From Silene conica (Eukaryota > Streptophyta > Magnoliopsida > Caryophyllales > Caryophyllaceae): DNA of 64,000 bases. Positions 1 through 11,800 of the stretch are shown in pieces. The DNA lies in NCBI GenBank assembly GCA_029255685.2, contig CM055319.2:9286747-9350746 (forward strand), in the 5' to 3' direction. A model generated the notes under the pieces. That model saw only the letters and a program-made list of their open reading frames with translations, ran no database searches and was not told the origin of the DNA. The translations under genes and the position numbers were made by a program. How positions within the stretch are numbered: position 1 is the stretch's first letter; each line of letters begins with the position of its first letter.

Positions 1-238
1 CATGTATAGAATTTGAAACCAAACATAATTCTATGCAAGATAGTATGACTCCAACAGAGCTTAAAAAAACCAAACAAGAGGTTATTCATACTAAATAAAT
101 TCATAAAACAAATTCTATACCAATCTGCAACATTCAGTTGATTGTTATAACTTGCAAAAGTAGGCCAATAACAAATCATTGGACTCCCTATGAGATAGAA
201 ATCATTAATCTCAACAATGAAAAAGATCCCCCGGGACC
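1..238. other. No recognisable feature
   Basis: AT-rich sequence with no ORF, RNA gene or repeat structure that I can recognise. Confidence 0.4.
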
Positions 239-1105
239 TTATATATTGTAGAAATATGACAGAAAATTCCAGCGGATAGAAAGCCCCAATTTTTGTGCGA
301 GGACCATGAGAATTCTGGAAAGAGGAGTAGTAACAAAGGATGGCAAAGATATAGTACTACAAACCATCATCCCATCAATATAAACAAACAGATATTTCGT
401 ACAAATCAAATGCTCTGGAGACCAACTTGTAAAACAAGCTGAATGAGTATGATTTAATTTATCAAAGTTGTAGAAACAACTAGGATTCTTGTGGAGAAAA
501 AAATTGACTAGGTAATTTTTGGCCTGGGTAAAACCTTTGTCCAAAATCTTTTCAATGTAGACAAGAGACTGAAAATTGCTCTCCTGGGCTAAATTGGAGA
601 GCAAATCAATGTCTACAAATGAGAAAGATAATAGACAAGGCAAATTGAAAGAATCCAATAATAGGAAAATCCTCATAAATGACGAGATTAAAGGTGAATG
701 ACGACATACATCAAACAAATTGCTGAGGAAAAAATTCGCGATCGCCTTCGCGGAAGGGTGCCTGAACCTGAACTGTGCTTCCACTAACAACGAGAAATGA
801 CTTGGTTGATGCATCTCCGTCGCAAATGAAGTCGCCACAGAGACGACATGTGAATCGCTATGAAGTACTTCATCAGCCTCACTGACCTTCAAAAACGAAA
901 CAGAAAGCGAAGGGCAACAAGTAGCAGAAGAACATCCAATTAAAGGATTTGAACAGGACGATATCCAGATCTCAACGACGAACTTTTTAGTGAAAGAACA
1001 AACATAAGATCGGGAAAAAAAGATGATATTAATCAAGGGGCTGATCTTATCATAGTCAGAGAGATGAACATCTGTTCTAGAAAATAAGGGAAAAGAAGAA
1101 GACAA
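239..1105 (-). CDS. Orphan open reading frame of about 288 codons
   Basis: I do not recognise this protein. The frame stays open for 867 bases, which is long for AT-rich noncoding plant DNA, but it opens at a TTG codon. The first in-frame ATG lies roughly a third of the way in, at the residues MHQPSHFSLL. The frame continues upstream of the TTG without an ATG until a TGA, so it could be a coding exon that has lost its first exon, or a chance frame. The product is rich in Ser, Phe and Leu and has no clear membrane segment or signal peptide. It ends next to the pyrimidine-rich left margin of the MULE composite, so it may be a flanking retroelement fragment. No function is assigned. Confidence 0.25.
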   Translation of the reverse strand: MSSSFPLFSRTDVHLSDYDKISPLINIIFFSRSYVCSFTKKFVVEIWISSCSNPLIGCSSATCCPSLSVSFLKVSEADEVLHSDSHVVSVATSFATEMHQPSHFSLLVEAQFRFRHPSAKAIANFFLSNLFDVCRHSPLISSFMRIFLLLDSFNLPCLLSFSFVDIDLLSNLAQESNFQSLVYIEKILDKGFTQAKNYLVNFFLHKNPSCFYNFDKLNHTHSACFTSWSPEHLICTKYLFVYIDGMMVCSTISLPSFVTTPLSRILMVLAQKLGLSIRWNFLSYFYNI

Positions 1106-1324
1106 AAGGTTAAAATCTTTGCAGAAACTTCGTTCTTGGATGTTTTCATTTTTTCATTTTTTGATTTTCTTTTTTTTCTTTTTCTTCTTTTAATTGGTTT
1201 TCTCATTGAGAGAGTTTTATCTCTCTACTTTCTCTTGCTCCCTGTTGTTATTGTTTGTTGTTGTTGTTGTTGTTATTGATGTATGTTGTAGTTGCATTGA
1301 TTTTGGGAAGGAAGAGAAACGGGG

Positions 1325-1590
1325 TGTAGGGACGTTAAAAATCAACGTCCATAGTGGTATAGGACGTTGCATTTGGACGTCCATATGAGGGGAGGACATT
1401 GAGAATTTACGTCTAGGCATGTGTAGGACGTAGATTTTGCGCGGCCTTGATAAGGGTGAGGGACGTGCATTCTGCACGTTGATGATGGTGAGGGACGTGC
1501 GGTTTGCACGTTGTTGAGGGTGAGGGACGTGTGGATTTCACGTCCCTACTTGGGTTAGACGTGAAATCTGCATGTCCCTCCATGGTTGGG
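1325..1590. repeat. Left array of ACGTCC/GGACGT palindromic units
   Basis: About eight imperfect short inverted units are spaced 25-40 bp apart, each of the form GGGACGTG, a spacer, then CACGTCC or CACGTT. The array lies between the presumed left end of the MULE and the plant-mobile-domain gene. It matches the right array at 16010-16315 in motif and design. Small ORFs read through it on both strands are artefacts of the repeat. Confidence 0.75.
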
Positions 1591-1828
1591 ACTTTTTTTT
1601 TCGTTTTAACCTTATATTTTCAATTTTAATAGTTAAAAGATATTTTTTTTCATTAAAAGTTATTAATTTTATATTTAATTGTATAAAAAATTGTTAATTT
1701 TGTATTTAAATGGGTAGTTTATATTATTTAAGTTGTTAATTTTGTGTAATGCTGATTTTATTTTGTATTATGTTAGTTTTTTATGAAAATTTGTTTAATT
1801 TTATTTATGTAACGTTCTAATCTCGTAA
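1591..1828 (+). other. AT-rich leader or intron before the PMD gene
   Basis: This is T-rich sequence ending in a good splice acceptor (a T-rich tract, then AATGCAG) immediately before the ATGTCTTACAG start of the PMD reading frame. It may be the 3' part of an intron in the 5' leader, which would place the left palindrome array in transcribed DNA. I could not identify the donor. Confidence 0.4.
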
Positions 1829-3787
1829 ATGCAGATGTCTTACAGTGAAGATGCTATTATGACTGAAATGGGACGTACGACAGGCCGAAGAGTGACAGGC
1901 TCTAAGCGGCGTGTCCCTATAGAAGAAGCATCAGCAACGCCACGGCCTGGTCGGGGAGGTAGGGGTAAGGGTAGGGGAAGGGGAAGGGGAAAGGGTCTCC
2001 TAATCAGGTCTCCCGACCCTACTCCCGAGGAAGAGCTTCAGTTACCGAGAACGTTTTTCAGGGAGCCAGCTAGTAGTTCTGATGACGAGGAGGAGGAGCA
2101 GTTTGAGGAACCGGTCGGGGAGGAAGATGATGATGATGAGGAGGAGGAGGAGGATGACCCCCGCTTTCTGGACGAGGAGGCCGTTGATCGACCACGTAAG
2201 AAGGTCGTACGTGATGGTAGCGGCCGATATAAGCAGGTTGTGGAGGGTGCTTCTAGTAGCACGGGGAGGAAGAAGACTCAGGATCTTTCTTGGCGTCTTA
2301 CCGGTCCGGTTGAGGGGGTCCGTCTGTCGTTACTATCATACGTAGCTTTGGTGGCCACGTAGCATACAGTAGTTGGACGGATCAGGGAAGCGCGAGATCA
2401 TGGCTCATGTGTTACGAGAGGCCGGGTGCTATGGTAAAGATGAGTAAGTTAAGGGTCCGTTCTTCGGTGATGAAGAGAGTTGGCGAGAGCAGGCTTGATC
2501 ATCTCATGTCCTCTTTGACCACCGGCTTGGATGAGAACCTTATCAGTGCGTTCGTTGAGAGGTGGCAGCCGGACACCAACACTTTTCACATGTCGTTTGG
2601 TGAGATTATTATACTGTTGTACGACGTTCACAAGATCCTCGACATACAGGTGGATGGCGCTAGGGTGATGGACGAGGGTCATACGAGGGGGGAGATTGGT
2701 CTAAAGGGGAAGTTGTCGGCCTTGTTCGGCATGGATGTGAAAGACGTGAGACCGCCGTTTTACAAGGGTGGTGGGATTTTGGTGAAGAGGCTGATGGAGC
2801 TTGGAGAAGGGGAACCGGCAAGACTCGCTACGGGCTTACATGATGTTGTTGGTAGGACAAACTTTGTTCACCGACAAGTCCAGTGATCGGGTTGTTGCTC
2901 GTATATTATCGTTGTTCGATGAGTTAGATGTTATCGGTGGCTATGCTTGGGGGGCCGCGACATTGGCATACTTGTACCAACAGTTGGGGATGGCTTTGCG
3001 TAGGGAGGCCGCTGGGGTTAACGGTTGTTTACCGTTCCTTCAGGCTTGGATATAGGAGTACTTTCCCATGTTCAGGCCTCACTCGGGATATTATGTGGAG
3101 GGACGACCACTTATCGAGGCTTGGTCACGGTTTCCTAGGTTTAGGGGAGATGTTGGGTTGTTAGAGCAGCACAGGCAGAGGTTGGACGAGCTTAGGGTGG
3201 AGCAGGTGACGTGGCCCCCTTATGGTGTTAGCCCACATAGGGTTTGCCGTAGTTCGCTCTACTCGGGCGTGATTAGGTTTGTGGATATAGTGGAGTCGTA
3301 CCAACCTGATAGGTGTCTCCGTCAGTACGGGTATGTTCAGGTTATCCCGAACCCTATGCGGTTCCCAACTATCGATGTTCGTCCGGCTAAGCCATCTACG
3401 GGTTACAGGCTGTCATACGGTGATACTGCTGATTTTGAGTGGGGTTTGAGATAGGCTGAGGTTGCGTTGAGACAACGATTTGACCGGTCTTTGATGCCGT
3501 TTCAGTGTGATCCCCGCTACATGGGTTCGTATAAGAAGATTTCTCACCTATACTTCTACCCCCCTGCACGCCGTGTTCAGATGCGCTCACTCCCTTTCAG
3601 CGAAGAACCAGAGTTTGGTCGGGCTGTTAGTCGTTATTTCTCGCAGATTTATAGTCAGCCTACACCCGAGCGGAAGTGGCAGTATATGCGGCACTTGGTC
3701 CATCAGATGGAGCGGTTCTTCATACCGAAGGATAACGTTGAGGATGATGCTGCTGATGATGGTGATGATGATGACCAGACCCCGTAG
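1829..3787 (+). pseudogene. Plant mobile domain (PMD) protein, decayed copy
   Basis: The product resembles the transposon-linked plant mobile domain family (aminotransferase-like, PMD). It opens with a basic Gly/Arg-rich stretch (GRGGRGKGRGRGRGKG), then an acidic Glu/Asp tract, then the PMD core. Recognisable core motifs are LISAFVERWQPDTNTFHMSF near 2546-2600, the region preceding ILDIQVDG, and QTLFTDKSSDRVV near 2855-2895. The C-terminus is acidic. It is broken by frameshifts near 2318 and 2800, and by in-frame TAG codons at 3056-3058 and 3452-3454. The first TAG sits where family members usually have a tyrosine codon before EYFP. Reading frames before and after each lesion keep family similarity, so this is a recently intact gene. 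It reads inward from the left end of the MULE. The cellular PMD proteins MAIN/MAIL1 act in silencing and meristem maintenance; the role of transposon copies is not established. Confidence 0.8.
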
Positions 3788-4013
3788 TTTTTTAGTTTGT
3801 TATGTATGGACTTTTCTAGTTGTGTTTTGTATGGATATTTTAATCTTTATTAGTAACTCGTAGTTTTTTTTAATTGAAATAGATTTTTATTAATAGTAAC
3901 TTGATTAAAAAACATAAAACACGGCTCCAAACTTAATCAAAACATAGTTTACATCAAACATTAATTAAAACACATAAAACATAAATCGTAATTAGAACAT
4001 AGTTTAACGGAAC
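3788..4013. other. Spacer between convergent 3' ends
   Basis: AT-rich spacer between the end of the PMD gene and the end of the small minus-strand ORF. It presumably carries both 3' untranslated regions. No defined element is seen. Confidence 0.5.
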
Positions 4014-4487
4014 TTAATTATCTTCGGATGATGAAGATGAAGATTCCAGATCTCCTTCATAATCTTCAACTTCAATTTCTTCAAGTTGGCTAGCCACATA
4101 TCGATCATATAACTCAATTACGCGGAGTTGGACATTTCCTAGGTTGAACACTCTACCGGCACATAAATATGATAGTGTTGCGTAGTCTATCACGGTTAGT
4201 ATACGCTCAATATAGACAAGGAAATCACTGTTTAACCTGCGAAACTCCCACATCTTCTCAGTTTCATCAGAAATAACCTCGTCGGTAACAGCCGGAGTGA
4301 ATCCGGGGTGGGGGTTTCCGGCTAAGATGTTACAAAGGCTGCCAATTGGAGGATTTTCTACCAAGTCCCACACAGTGGCACTTGGAATGAATAGTTCAAG
4401 GTGAGACACTAGCACTGGTAACTCCGTACCGATATGATCGATCCTTAGCTGATAAGCTCTGTTTTTTTGAGTGTTTGTGAGAACCAT
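4014..4487 (-). CDS. Small intact accessory ORF of the MULE, 157 residues, unknown function
   Basis: I do not recognise the family. The frame is complete from ATG (4485-4487) to stop and encodes a soluble-looking 157-residue protein. A mixed hydrophobic/charged body (for example ELPVLVSHLELFIPSATVWD) precedes a strongly acidic, serine-rich tail that contains a run of six serines. There is no signal peptide or membrane segment. A TATAAATA box lies about 70 bp upstream on the same strand, with AACGG repeats further upstream, so it looks like an independent transcription unit. It lies downstream of the OTU end of the transposase gene, on the same strand. Unlike both large genes of the element it has no stop or frameshift, which suggests either recent selection or luck for a short target. 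It could be a transposition accessory protein or an uncharacterised captured exon. Confidence 0.55.
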   Translation of the reverse strand: MVLTNTQKNRAYQLRIDHIGTELPVLVSHLELFIPSATVWDLVENPPIGSLCNILAGNPHPGFTPAVTDEVISDETEKMWEFRRLNSDFLVYIERILTVIDYATLSYLCAGRVFNLGNVQLRVIELYDRYVASQLEEIEVEDYEGDLESSSSSSEDN

Positions 4488-4554
4488 CTTAATAGTTTGA
4501 GTTTTAGTAGTGAATAAGGTGTGTTGTTGCGGTTACAATGAACATAAAAACGAC

Positions 4555-4562
4555 TATTTATA
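4555..4562 (-). promoter_or_regulatory. TATA box of the small MULE ORF
   Basis: TATAAATA on the minus strand, about 70 bp upstream of the ATG at 4487. This is a normal spacing for a plant promoter with a short leader. Confidence 0.6.
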
Positions 4563-4576
4563 AGAAGTTAGATGAT

Positions 4577-4650
4577 AACGGTAACATTTTTAAATTGAAA
4601 CGGTAACATTTTGAAATTCAAACGGTAACATTTTAAATTACAGCGGTTAC
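4577..4650. promoter_or_regulatory. AACGG-type repeats upstream of the TATA box
   Basis: AACGGTAACATTTT is repeated about every 22 bp, with AACGG at 4577, 4599 and 4621 and a variant AGCGGTTAC near 4642. The core resembles the mitosis-specific activator element (AACGG) bound by three-repeat MYB proteins. The position just upstream of a TATA box is consistent with a promoter role, but that role is inference. Confidence 0.4.
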
Positions 4651-4700
4651 ATTTCAATATTACAACCCTAAACATTTCAAATCAATCTCGAAATACATTA

Positions 4701-6156
4701 TCAAAGCGGGGGAGGCTGTCTTCGGCGACTAACTCGAGGTGTTGTTCCCATTAACGTATGCCATTTTTCGATGTTTGACTTGTACAAATCAGCATAGTGT
4801 GTTACCGCAGGGTCTCTTACCGATTCCCAACAAAGTTCGATCGATGGCATCGGTGCTTCGCTCGGTGGCACACTACAATGCAATCTCATCCAATGGGAAT
4901 GGTAGTTTTAGATCCACAAAACACCGTACGGCGTCGACTGTTGACCTGTGGGCCTTACGGGTAAGTATGTATGACATTGCCAAAACGGGCCTTCTTTACT
5001 CTCCCACTGGCCGACTAAACAGATAGTCCAGTTAAACCACGATGCAAAAACGGTCAAATATTCCGAGGACATCCAATGATGAGTATCACAACCACCTCCG
5101 GTAAACTCAATAGCTCTCAATTTATGCTGGTATCTACTTAAAAGCGGAGGTGTAAGACAACACTCATCAAAAATTATCTTGTAGATATCGTATGATAGAA
5201 TCTCTCTAAGACACCACTCTCTCATGACTAAGTGGCCATCCTCCCGACCTCGGGCAGCATGCGATATTACCCGATAACCACAATGACCATCATCACCCAC
5301 ATCAACCCAACCATCAAAGAACTCCCATAATTCTTTGGGGACCCCAAATCTCTTACTCCAACTGGACAAAGGTGCCCTAGTGTAGCCGACCTCCAATGGT
5401 GCACCAGTAGGTCCATCAGCAAAGTCAGCCACCGTACTTTCAACAGGTGTCGCCCCAGGGGTAGAAACTTCCTTGGCCTTCCTTTATGCATGCTCAAATG
5501 CGGACTTGTTCCAAGTAGTAGAACCCCTCGGTCTCCCTTTGGGGTTTCTCGAACATGAGGTGGACAAATATCCTCGTCTTCCGGATGGAGACCATCTCGC
5601 AATTTGTCAATGATTATCCGTCTCTTCGCCGGGTCATTACCTCTAGCTTCCGCTATAAGTGGCTCCAACTCATCAGCATTGGTGTTTGGCATTTGTCCAG
5701 GAGTGTCGTACTCCAAAGTCCTCCAAAACGAGTGCACCTCAGCAAGATGGACCCTCCTACCCTTTCTTTGCAACTGAATCAAAATGCAAGCACAAGGTAA
5801 TCAATGAGTAACCCGTATCACACATCCACAGTGTTCTTCCAGCCCGTTCCCCAACTCCATCCCTCTCTCAATCTCAACTTCCATGATCTTAATGGCTTTG
5901 GAAGACACATGTCCTCGCAATAAGGAAAATACCCAATCCGCACTTACAGGCTTGCTCCTCGATACTTCTAACTCATGTCTAATCTTTGAGTGTTGAGCTT
6001 CAAGCATGGAGTGAATACGAGCCCACATAGTATCAAGGTTGAAGTTATGACTCTTCAACCAAGACTTCAAGAGGGAATGATAGGACTCTACCCGAGAAGT
6101 GGCCGTGTTACCGAGGTGGAAGTACTGGTTTGTATACAAAGCAACGAACTTCTTCT
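4701..6156 (-). pseudogene. MULE transposase C-terminal part plus OTU domain (left half, split by copia)
   Basis: This is the 3' half of the transposase gene. The segment next to the copia junction carries KKFVALYTNQ and SRVESYHSLLK, the region with the catalytic Glu of MULE DDE transposases. It continues into the Cys/His-rich C-terminus. An OTU-type cysteine-protease domain follows: the Cys-loop motif DGHCGYRVISHAARG lies near 5250-5300, and the HW motif that would supply the catalytic His lies near 4880. Lesions are an in-frame TGA at 5801-5803 replacing a glycine codon, a frameshift near 5550, an in-frame TAA near 5485, and an in-frame TAA at 4908-4910 just before the HW motif. The gene resumes at 14739 beyond the copia element. 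MULE transposases with a C-terminal OTU domain are a known plant arrangement. The copy is not functional. Confidence 0.85.
6152..6156. repeat. Copia target site duplication, left copy
   Basis: CTTCT directly precedes the 5' LTR and is repeated at 14734-14738 directly after the 3' LTR. Confidence 0.9.
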
Positions 6157-7157
6157 TGTTGGGGCTGGTGTCCTTGACAATTAAGTACAATGACTTATTA
6201 AATCTCTTTAAGGATCACAAGGGCATACTTTTGTATTATTACCAGTTGATCCACGTTTATCAATAACGGTTGGCTTGCTAGATAAGTTTGACGTTATTGT
6301 CATACAGATGGCGGTGATCAACTGGTCCCTATACGTCACACCTATAGGACACGTTTGAGAGATGTGAAGGTATGAAAATACAATCACATTTATGCCGGAT
6401 ATGACTAAATAGTTAGTCAGAGGTATTGACTATTAAATTAGTCAATAAGATGTTGAGATTATTATTTAATACAGATTAAATAATTTTAGCTAATACGGAT
6501 TGCATGATTAATTCGTAAAATTAAATATAAACGGTTATATTTAATTAAATATTGTATTCGCGTATTAATATAAACAGTTATATTAATTTGGGTAATTATA
6601 CAATATCGTAATTTTATCAGACCATTATTAATACATCGACTGCATTAATATCTGATAACATGCATACGATTTATAAACAAAACCCGCGAATAAAGTTTAG
6701 CTAAATGGGTCGAATCACAAATTAGAATAAGGTAAGAGTGGAAAGCCCACTCCTACCCTATTGGAAATTTCGGCCAAAAGAGCTACATAAGGAGGAGGAC
6801 TCTCCTTATGTCAGGGACTCTTGTTTCACTGTTTAAACAAATCTCAAGGAAAAATTAGGGTTTTGAGAGTTTTCTTCTCCCAAAACCTCAGATCTCACAT
6901 CTAAAACCTAAATAGCTCTCCCTATATTGCAAGGCAGTTGGAGAAGATTTCTAGCACACGCGGCCACGTCTCATTCTAAGTCTTGGGTGCAAGTTATAAG
7001 AGGGAATTTGTGTTAATTCCTGTTCTTAGGCCTTTCGCACAAGGACTAAAGGTTGTACTTCTTTTCTTATCCTTTTTAATCTTATGACTATAAACACAAC
7101 TGTATTTTTCATTATAATTATGCAAGTTTAGGGTGAATACATGCTTTATTCCTCACA
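6157..7157 (+). repeat. 5' LTR of the copia element
   Basis: 1001 bp, starting TGTTGGGG and ending CCTCACA. It is nearly identical to 13733-14733, differing at about eight positions scattered along its length. It contains the element's promoter and R region, which I cannot delimit. Confidence 0.95.
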
Positions 7158-7175
7158 AGTGGTATCAGAGCCAGG
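7158..7175 (+). other. Primer binding site of the copia element
   Basis: TGGTATCAGAGCC begins two bases after the LTR and is complementary to the 3' end of initiator methionine tRNA, the usual copia primer. Confidence 0.9.
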
Positions 7176-8836
7176 CCATGAAAATTTTACCTTTGTGTTT
7201 TTCGTAAGTTTTAAAACCTGAAAAATCGTCTTCTGCCGCTAAGTCGGTCGATCGACCCCCCGTTGCGGTCGGTCGACCGCCTCCTGCGTGTTTTTCTGTT
7301 TCGACAGTTTATCTTTTGTGAGAAATCGTGTTCAGAAACTCGGTTTCGTGTTTTGTGGTCGGTCGACCTGTTTTTCGGGTCGGTCGACCATTCTGCTTTA
7401 AAAAAAAAAAAAAAAAAAATATATATTTTTTTTTTTCGTCAGGTGGTCGGTAGACCTGTTTTTTCGGTCGGTAGACCACCCCTGTAACAGACTCGTTTTT
7501 TTTTATTTTCCGAAAATAACATGTTTTATTTTCACATGGCCTTTAGTAATATACTATATGCGGAAATAGTATATTATTAATTTTGTGAAACGGTTCACCC
7601 TCGTTTGATACATATTATTTTAAAACGGTTTAAAATAATAGGATTATAAACTTATTAAAATTAAAGTGGTTAAAACGGTATAATCACATAATTTTAATCC
7701 TAAAAGGTGGTTTGGTAAAAATTTGTTAATCATAATAACAGTATTATGTCATGTATGAATTTTAATTTAGTTGATGCATTTTATTTATCGTCTTGTTGAA
7801 TGTCTAATGAATGCTTTCAATAACGTATTTAATTTTGCAAACGGTTGTAACTTAGTGTGGCCTTAGAAGATTGTGTCACCGTAATGATGGGACACAGTCT
7901 TGCTTGTAATCATGAGATCTTGAATCTCCGTTTTGGGTTTTTGCCATGTAATTACTTTTGTATTTAAATTAGAATGTATCTAGGACTACTTTTATAATTT
8001 AAATTAGTAATTTTGTGAAGACCAAAGACAAGACGGAGACCGGATGCTCACTCCCGCTGCAAGGACCAAGATGGAACATCAAGACAAGCTTCTAGGGTCC
8101 AACGGTGGATTCCAAGTTGTTTTATGTTTATTTTGGTAGGATAGGCCACACTAGGACTTTTTATTTACGTTTATTGCTTTCATTTTATGCTTTCATCGAT
8201 AATAGCTTGCATCATATTCCGCCTAAAACCAAACCACCTATATCATGCCTGAAAACTGACTCATGTAGAGGTTACGCGTTAGTTTTCTGTGACAATACAA
8301 ATGTCACATGTCAATTGCAAAGCCATCACTTTATTTAATTCATTCACGCATTTGCTAGATATTAGTTCACTTAATATGAATAAATAAAAGTTGATGGGGT
8401 CTTCCTCGTTTAACCAAAAATTGAGACTAGTCTTTATAAATCAGCCTCCCATGAATCCCTTCTTCGTCGGTAGGCATAATATGACCCCTTCTACGTCGGG
8501 TAAGTGGGAACAGATGATTTATTTTATCTCAACATCATGGTCACTCGATACTATCTAGTGACTTAGATGGACTAATAGATAGGATTTACGGAAATCTATC
8601 GACCAAGAGTTCCAACGATTGGAATTAGCCAAACTGTGGGCTTATCAATATACGGAAATTGAGTCTTGGGATCATTTATATAATTCTTGAGGGAGATCAA
8701 TTATATAAATGCATGAGTCTACGAGTTTAAATTCAATTTAATATAGACTTAAATCACAACAATGAGTTGCTTATATGGTTTTGTTTTATCTTCTTTTCAG
8801 TCTAGAACACGTTCAATTAAACTGCTGTATAACTAA
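7158..8836 (+). other. Long copia leader with GGTCGGTCGACC palindromic motifs
   Basis: A 1.7-kb untranslated leader runs from the LTR to the gag-pol ATG. Between about 7242 and 7485 the motif GGTCGGTCGACC, or GGTCGGTAGACC, occurs about six times, mostly in pairs separated by 10-20 bases. The pairs could fold into stem-loops. A homopolymer A run and T run lie near 7398-7436. Small ORFs in the leader (7263-7487, 8105-8338) have no family resemblance. Confidence 0.7.
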
Positions 8837-11800
8837 ATGGCTGGTGAAGACCCAATGCCAAGTGCCAAGCTAGCACGTGAATCCTGGCTAAAAGCCTTCA
8901 TGGACTCCATGAATCAGTCAACTAGACTGAGGAATGATGGGTCAAACTTCTCTGACTGGGAGGCAGCACTACGGAATGCTGCCATTGCTGACGGAAAGCT
9001 TAAGTATTTAACTGAGCCCATTCCGGCACACCCAGGAACTGGAGCTAGAGCCAACGAAGTTCGCGCTCATAGCGACTTTGTTATGGAAGCGGGTGCGATA
9101 AAGAACGTACTCATCTATGCAATAGAATCAAATTTGCAAAGACGCTTCATATCCCATGGTGCAAACAAGATTTTCACCACGCTCTCTAACGAATTCTCCA
9201 AAGCTCCGAGAATCGTTTCTTATGAGCATACATGTCGCTTCTTTGAGGCGAAACTCCAGAAGGGCCAAGCTGTTAGCCCACATATTCTCAACATGATTGA
9301 GAATATCGAGAAACTGGAGACCCTGAACTGCAAGATCAGCGAGAACATAATCGTTGATCGTATGCTTCATTCGCTTCATGATGGGTTCGCCCTCTTTAGG
9401 GCCAACTACTACATGAACGACATGAAGAAGACTCCTCATGAGCTCCACTCCCTTCTCGTACAGACTGAGAAGGATCTGAAATTAAGTGGGAGCATGAAGC
9501 AGGATGTTCTCATGATCTCCAGTAAGGGAAAGGGTAAAGGGAAGGCTAAAGCTCAGGGCGACCTAGCTGTAGGTAAGCCCAGGTTCAAGAAACCAGGATT
9601 TACAAAGAGTGGGCCAGGTGAGTCGAGCAACTCACAGGGCAAGACTAAGAGCAAGGATACTAGCATGGAATGTCACCATTGCCACAAGACTGGGCATTGG
9701 AGGCGCTCATGCCCCGTGTATCGCGAGGACATTAAGGCAGGCCGCGTTACTCCTGTTGGTATGTCTTCTTCTTCTTTTATTCACATGATTGAGATTAACC
9801 ACGCAAGTTACGGAACTTGGGTACTTGATACTGGTTGTGGTTCTCATCTATGTAATCATGTGCAGGGCCTCCGAAACCAAGAACCCCTAATCAAGGGTGA
9901 GGTGGACCTGCGTGTCGGGAATGGAGCACGCGTTGCTGCAGTCTCGAAGGGAACATACGTGATCCAGCTTCCAAGTGGATTCGAGTTATTTTTATATAAC
10001 TGTTATTATGTTCCTTGTTTGTCCAAAAACATTATTTCAGTTTCTGCGCTTGACAAACTCGGTTTTTCATTTGTAATAGAGAATAATAGCTGTATTTTCT
10101 CCTTACACAATATGATTTATGGCAAGACAGTTACCATGAATGGAATTTATGTTTTAGATCAAACCACCGAAATATTACATGCGAATAATAAGAAATTAAA
10201 GGTAGGTGACAAAGATCAAACTTACCTATGGCATTGTTGTATGGGACACATAAATGAGAAACGCGTAAAACAGCTCATACAGAATGGAGCTATCTCACCC
10301 TTTGATTTCGAATCATATGGCACGTGTGAATCATGTCTCATTGGTAAGATGACTCGTATTTCCTTCAAAAGTGTTGGAATGCGCGCTGCCGACCTATTAG
10401 GACTCATACATACGGACGTATGTGGCCCTATGTCGATCAACGCAAGAGAAGGCTATAGGTATTTCATCACTTTCACGAATGATTTGAGTAGATATGGCTA
10501 TGTCTACTTGATGAAACATAAAAGTGAATCCTTTGACAAGTTCAAAGAATACCAGTATCGGGTACAGAACCAGCTGGGTAGAAAGATTAAAGCACTACGT
10601 TCGGATCGTGGTGGTGAGTATCTTTCACACGAGTTTGATCAACACCTTAAAGACTGTGGCATAGTGCTACAGTTGACTCCACCTGGAACACCACAATTAA
10701 ATGGTGTGTCCGAACGGAGAAATCGAACTTTACTCGATATGGTTCGATCCATGATGAGTCACACCGTTGTACCTGATTCATTGTGGGGCTATGCTCTTTT
10801 GTCGGCCGCTCTAATACTTAACCGAAGTCCGTCTAAAGCTGTTGACAAGACTCCATACGAATTATGGAAGGGAACGGTCCCTAACTTGTCCTTTATTCGG
10901 GTTTGGGGCTGCGAGGCTTATGTCAAGTGGAGACACGAGGATAAGCTTGGCCCGCGATCGGTCAAGACATACTTTATAGGTTATCCAAAGGGAACTTTTG
11001 GTCATTACTTCTACTCGCCAACCGAACAACGTGTTTTTGTTGCGGCTAGTGCGACGTTCTTAGAGAAAGAATTTCTCGCGAACAAGTCGAGTAATAGAAC
11101 CTTCGAGTTATCGGAGGTTCAAGAACCAACTGCCGAGCAACCATTGGAGGAAACAGTTCCTTCAACCGAGGCTGCGGTAGATATTCCTGAGGAACCTAGG
11201 AGGTCGGGAAGAGTCTCTATTCCTCCGGACAGATACATTGGTATGGTCGAGGAACATGATACAGATGACGTCTTACTCCTAGAGGGTAATGAACCCACAA
11301 CCTATAAAGGTGCCATGACCAGTTCTGACTCAAAACTATGGCTAGAAGCCATGCAATCCGAGATGGACTCCATGTATGAGAACAACGTGTGGGATCTTGT
11401 GGACATACCTGCAAAGGTGCGTCCCCTTCAATGCAAATGGCTTTACAAAATAAAGCATGCCGTGGAAGGTAAACAAGGCATCCATAAGGCAAGACTAGTT
11501 GCTAAAGGTTTCACCCAAGTGCCAGGCTTGCACTACGATGAGATCTTTGCACCCGTAGTCATGCTACGTTCCATTCGGATTATCTTAGCGATCGCCGCAT
11601 TTCATGACTATGAAATATGGCAAATGGACGTTAAAACCGCCTTCTTAAACGGTTATTTGGGGGAAGAGTTGTACATGGTACAACCCGAGGGTTTTATTGA
11701 TCCAGAACATCCTAAGAAGGTTTGCAAGCTTAAGCGTTCCATCTATGGACTTAAGCAAGCATCGCGGAGTTGGAATCATCGCTTCGACCAAGTGATAAAA

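Noticed and set aside
1194..1477. Short ORFs on both strands near the left MULE margin
   Set aside because: They run through the palindromic ACGTCC array and low-complexity T/TTG repeats; open frames on both strands follow from symmetry.
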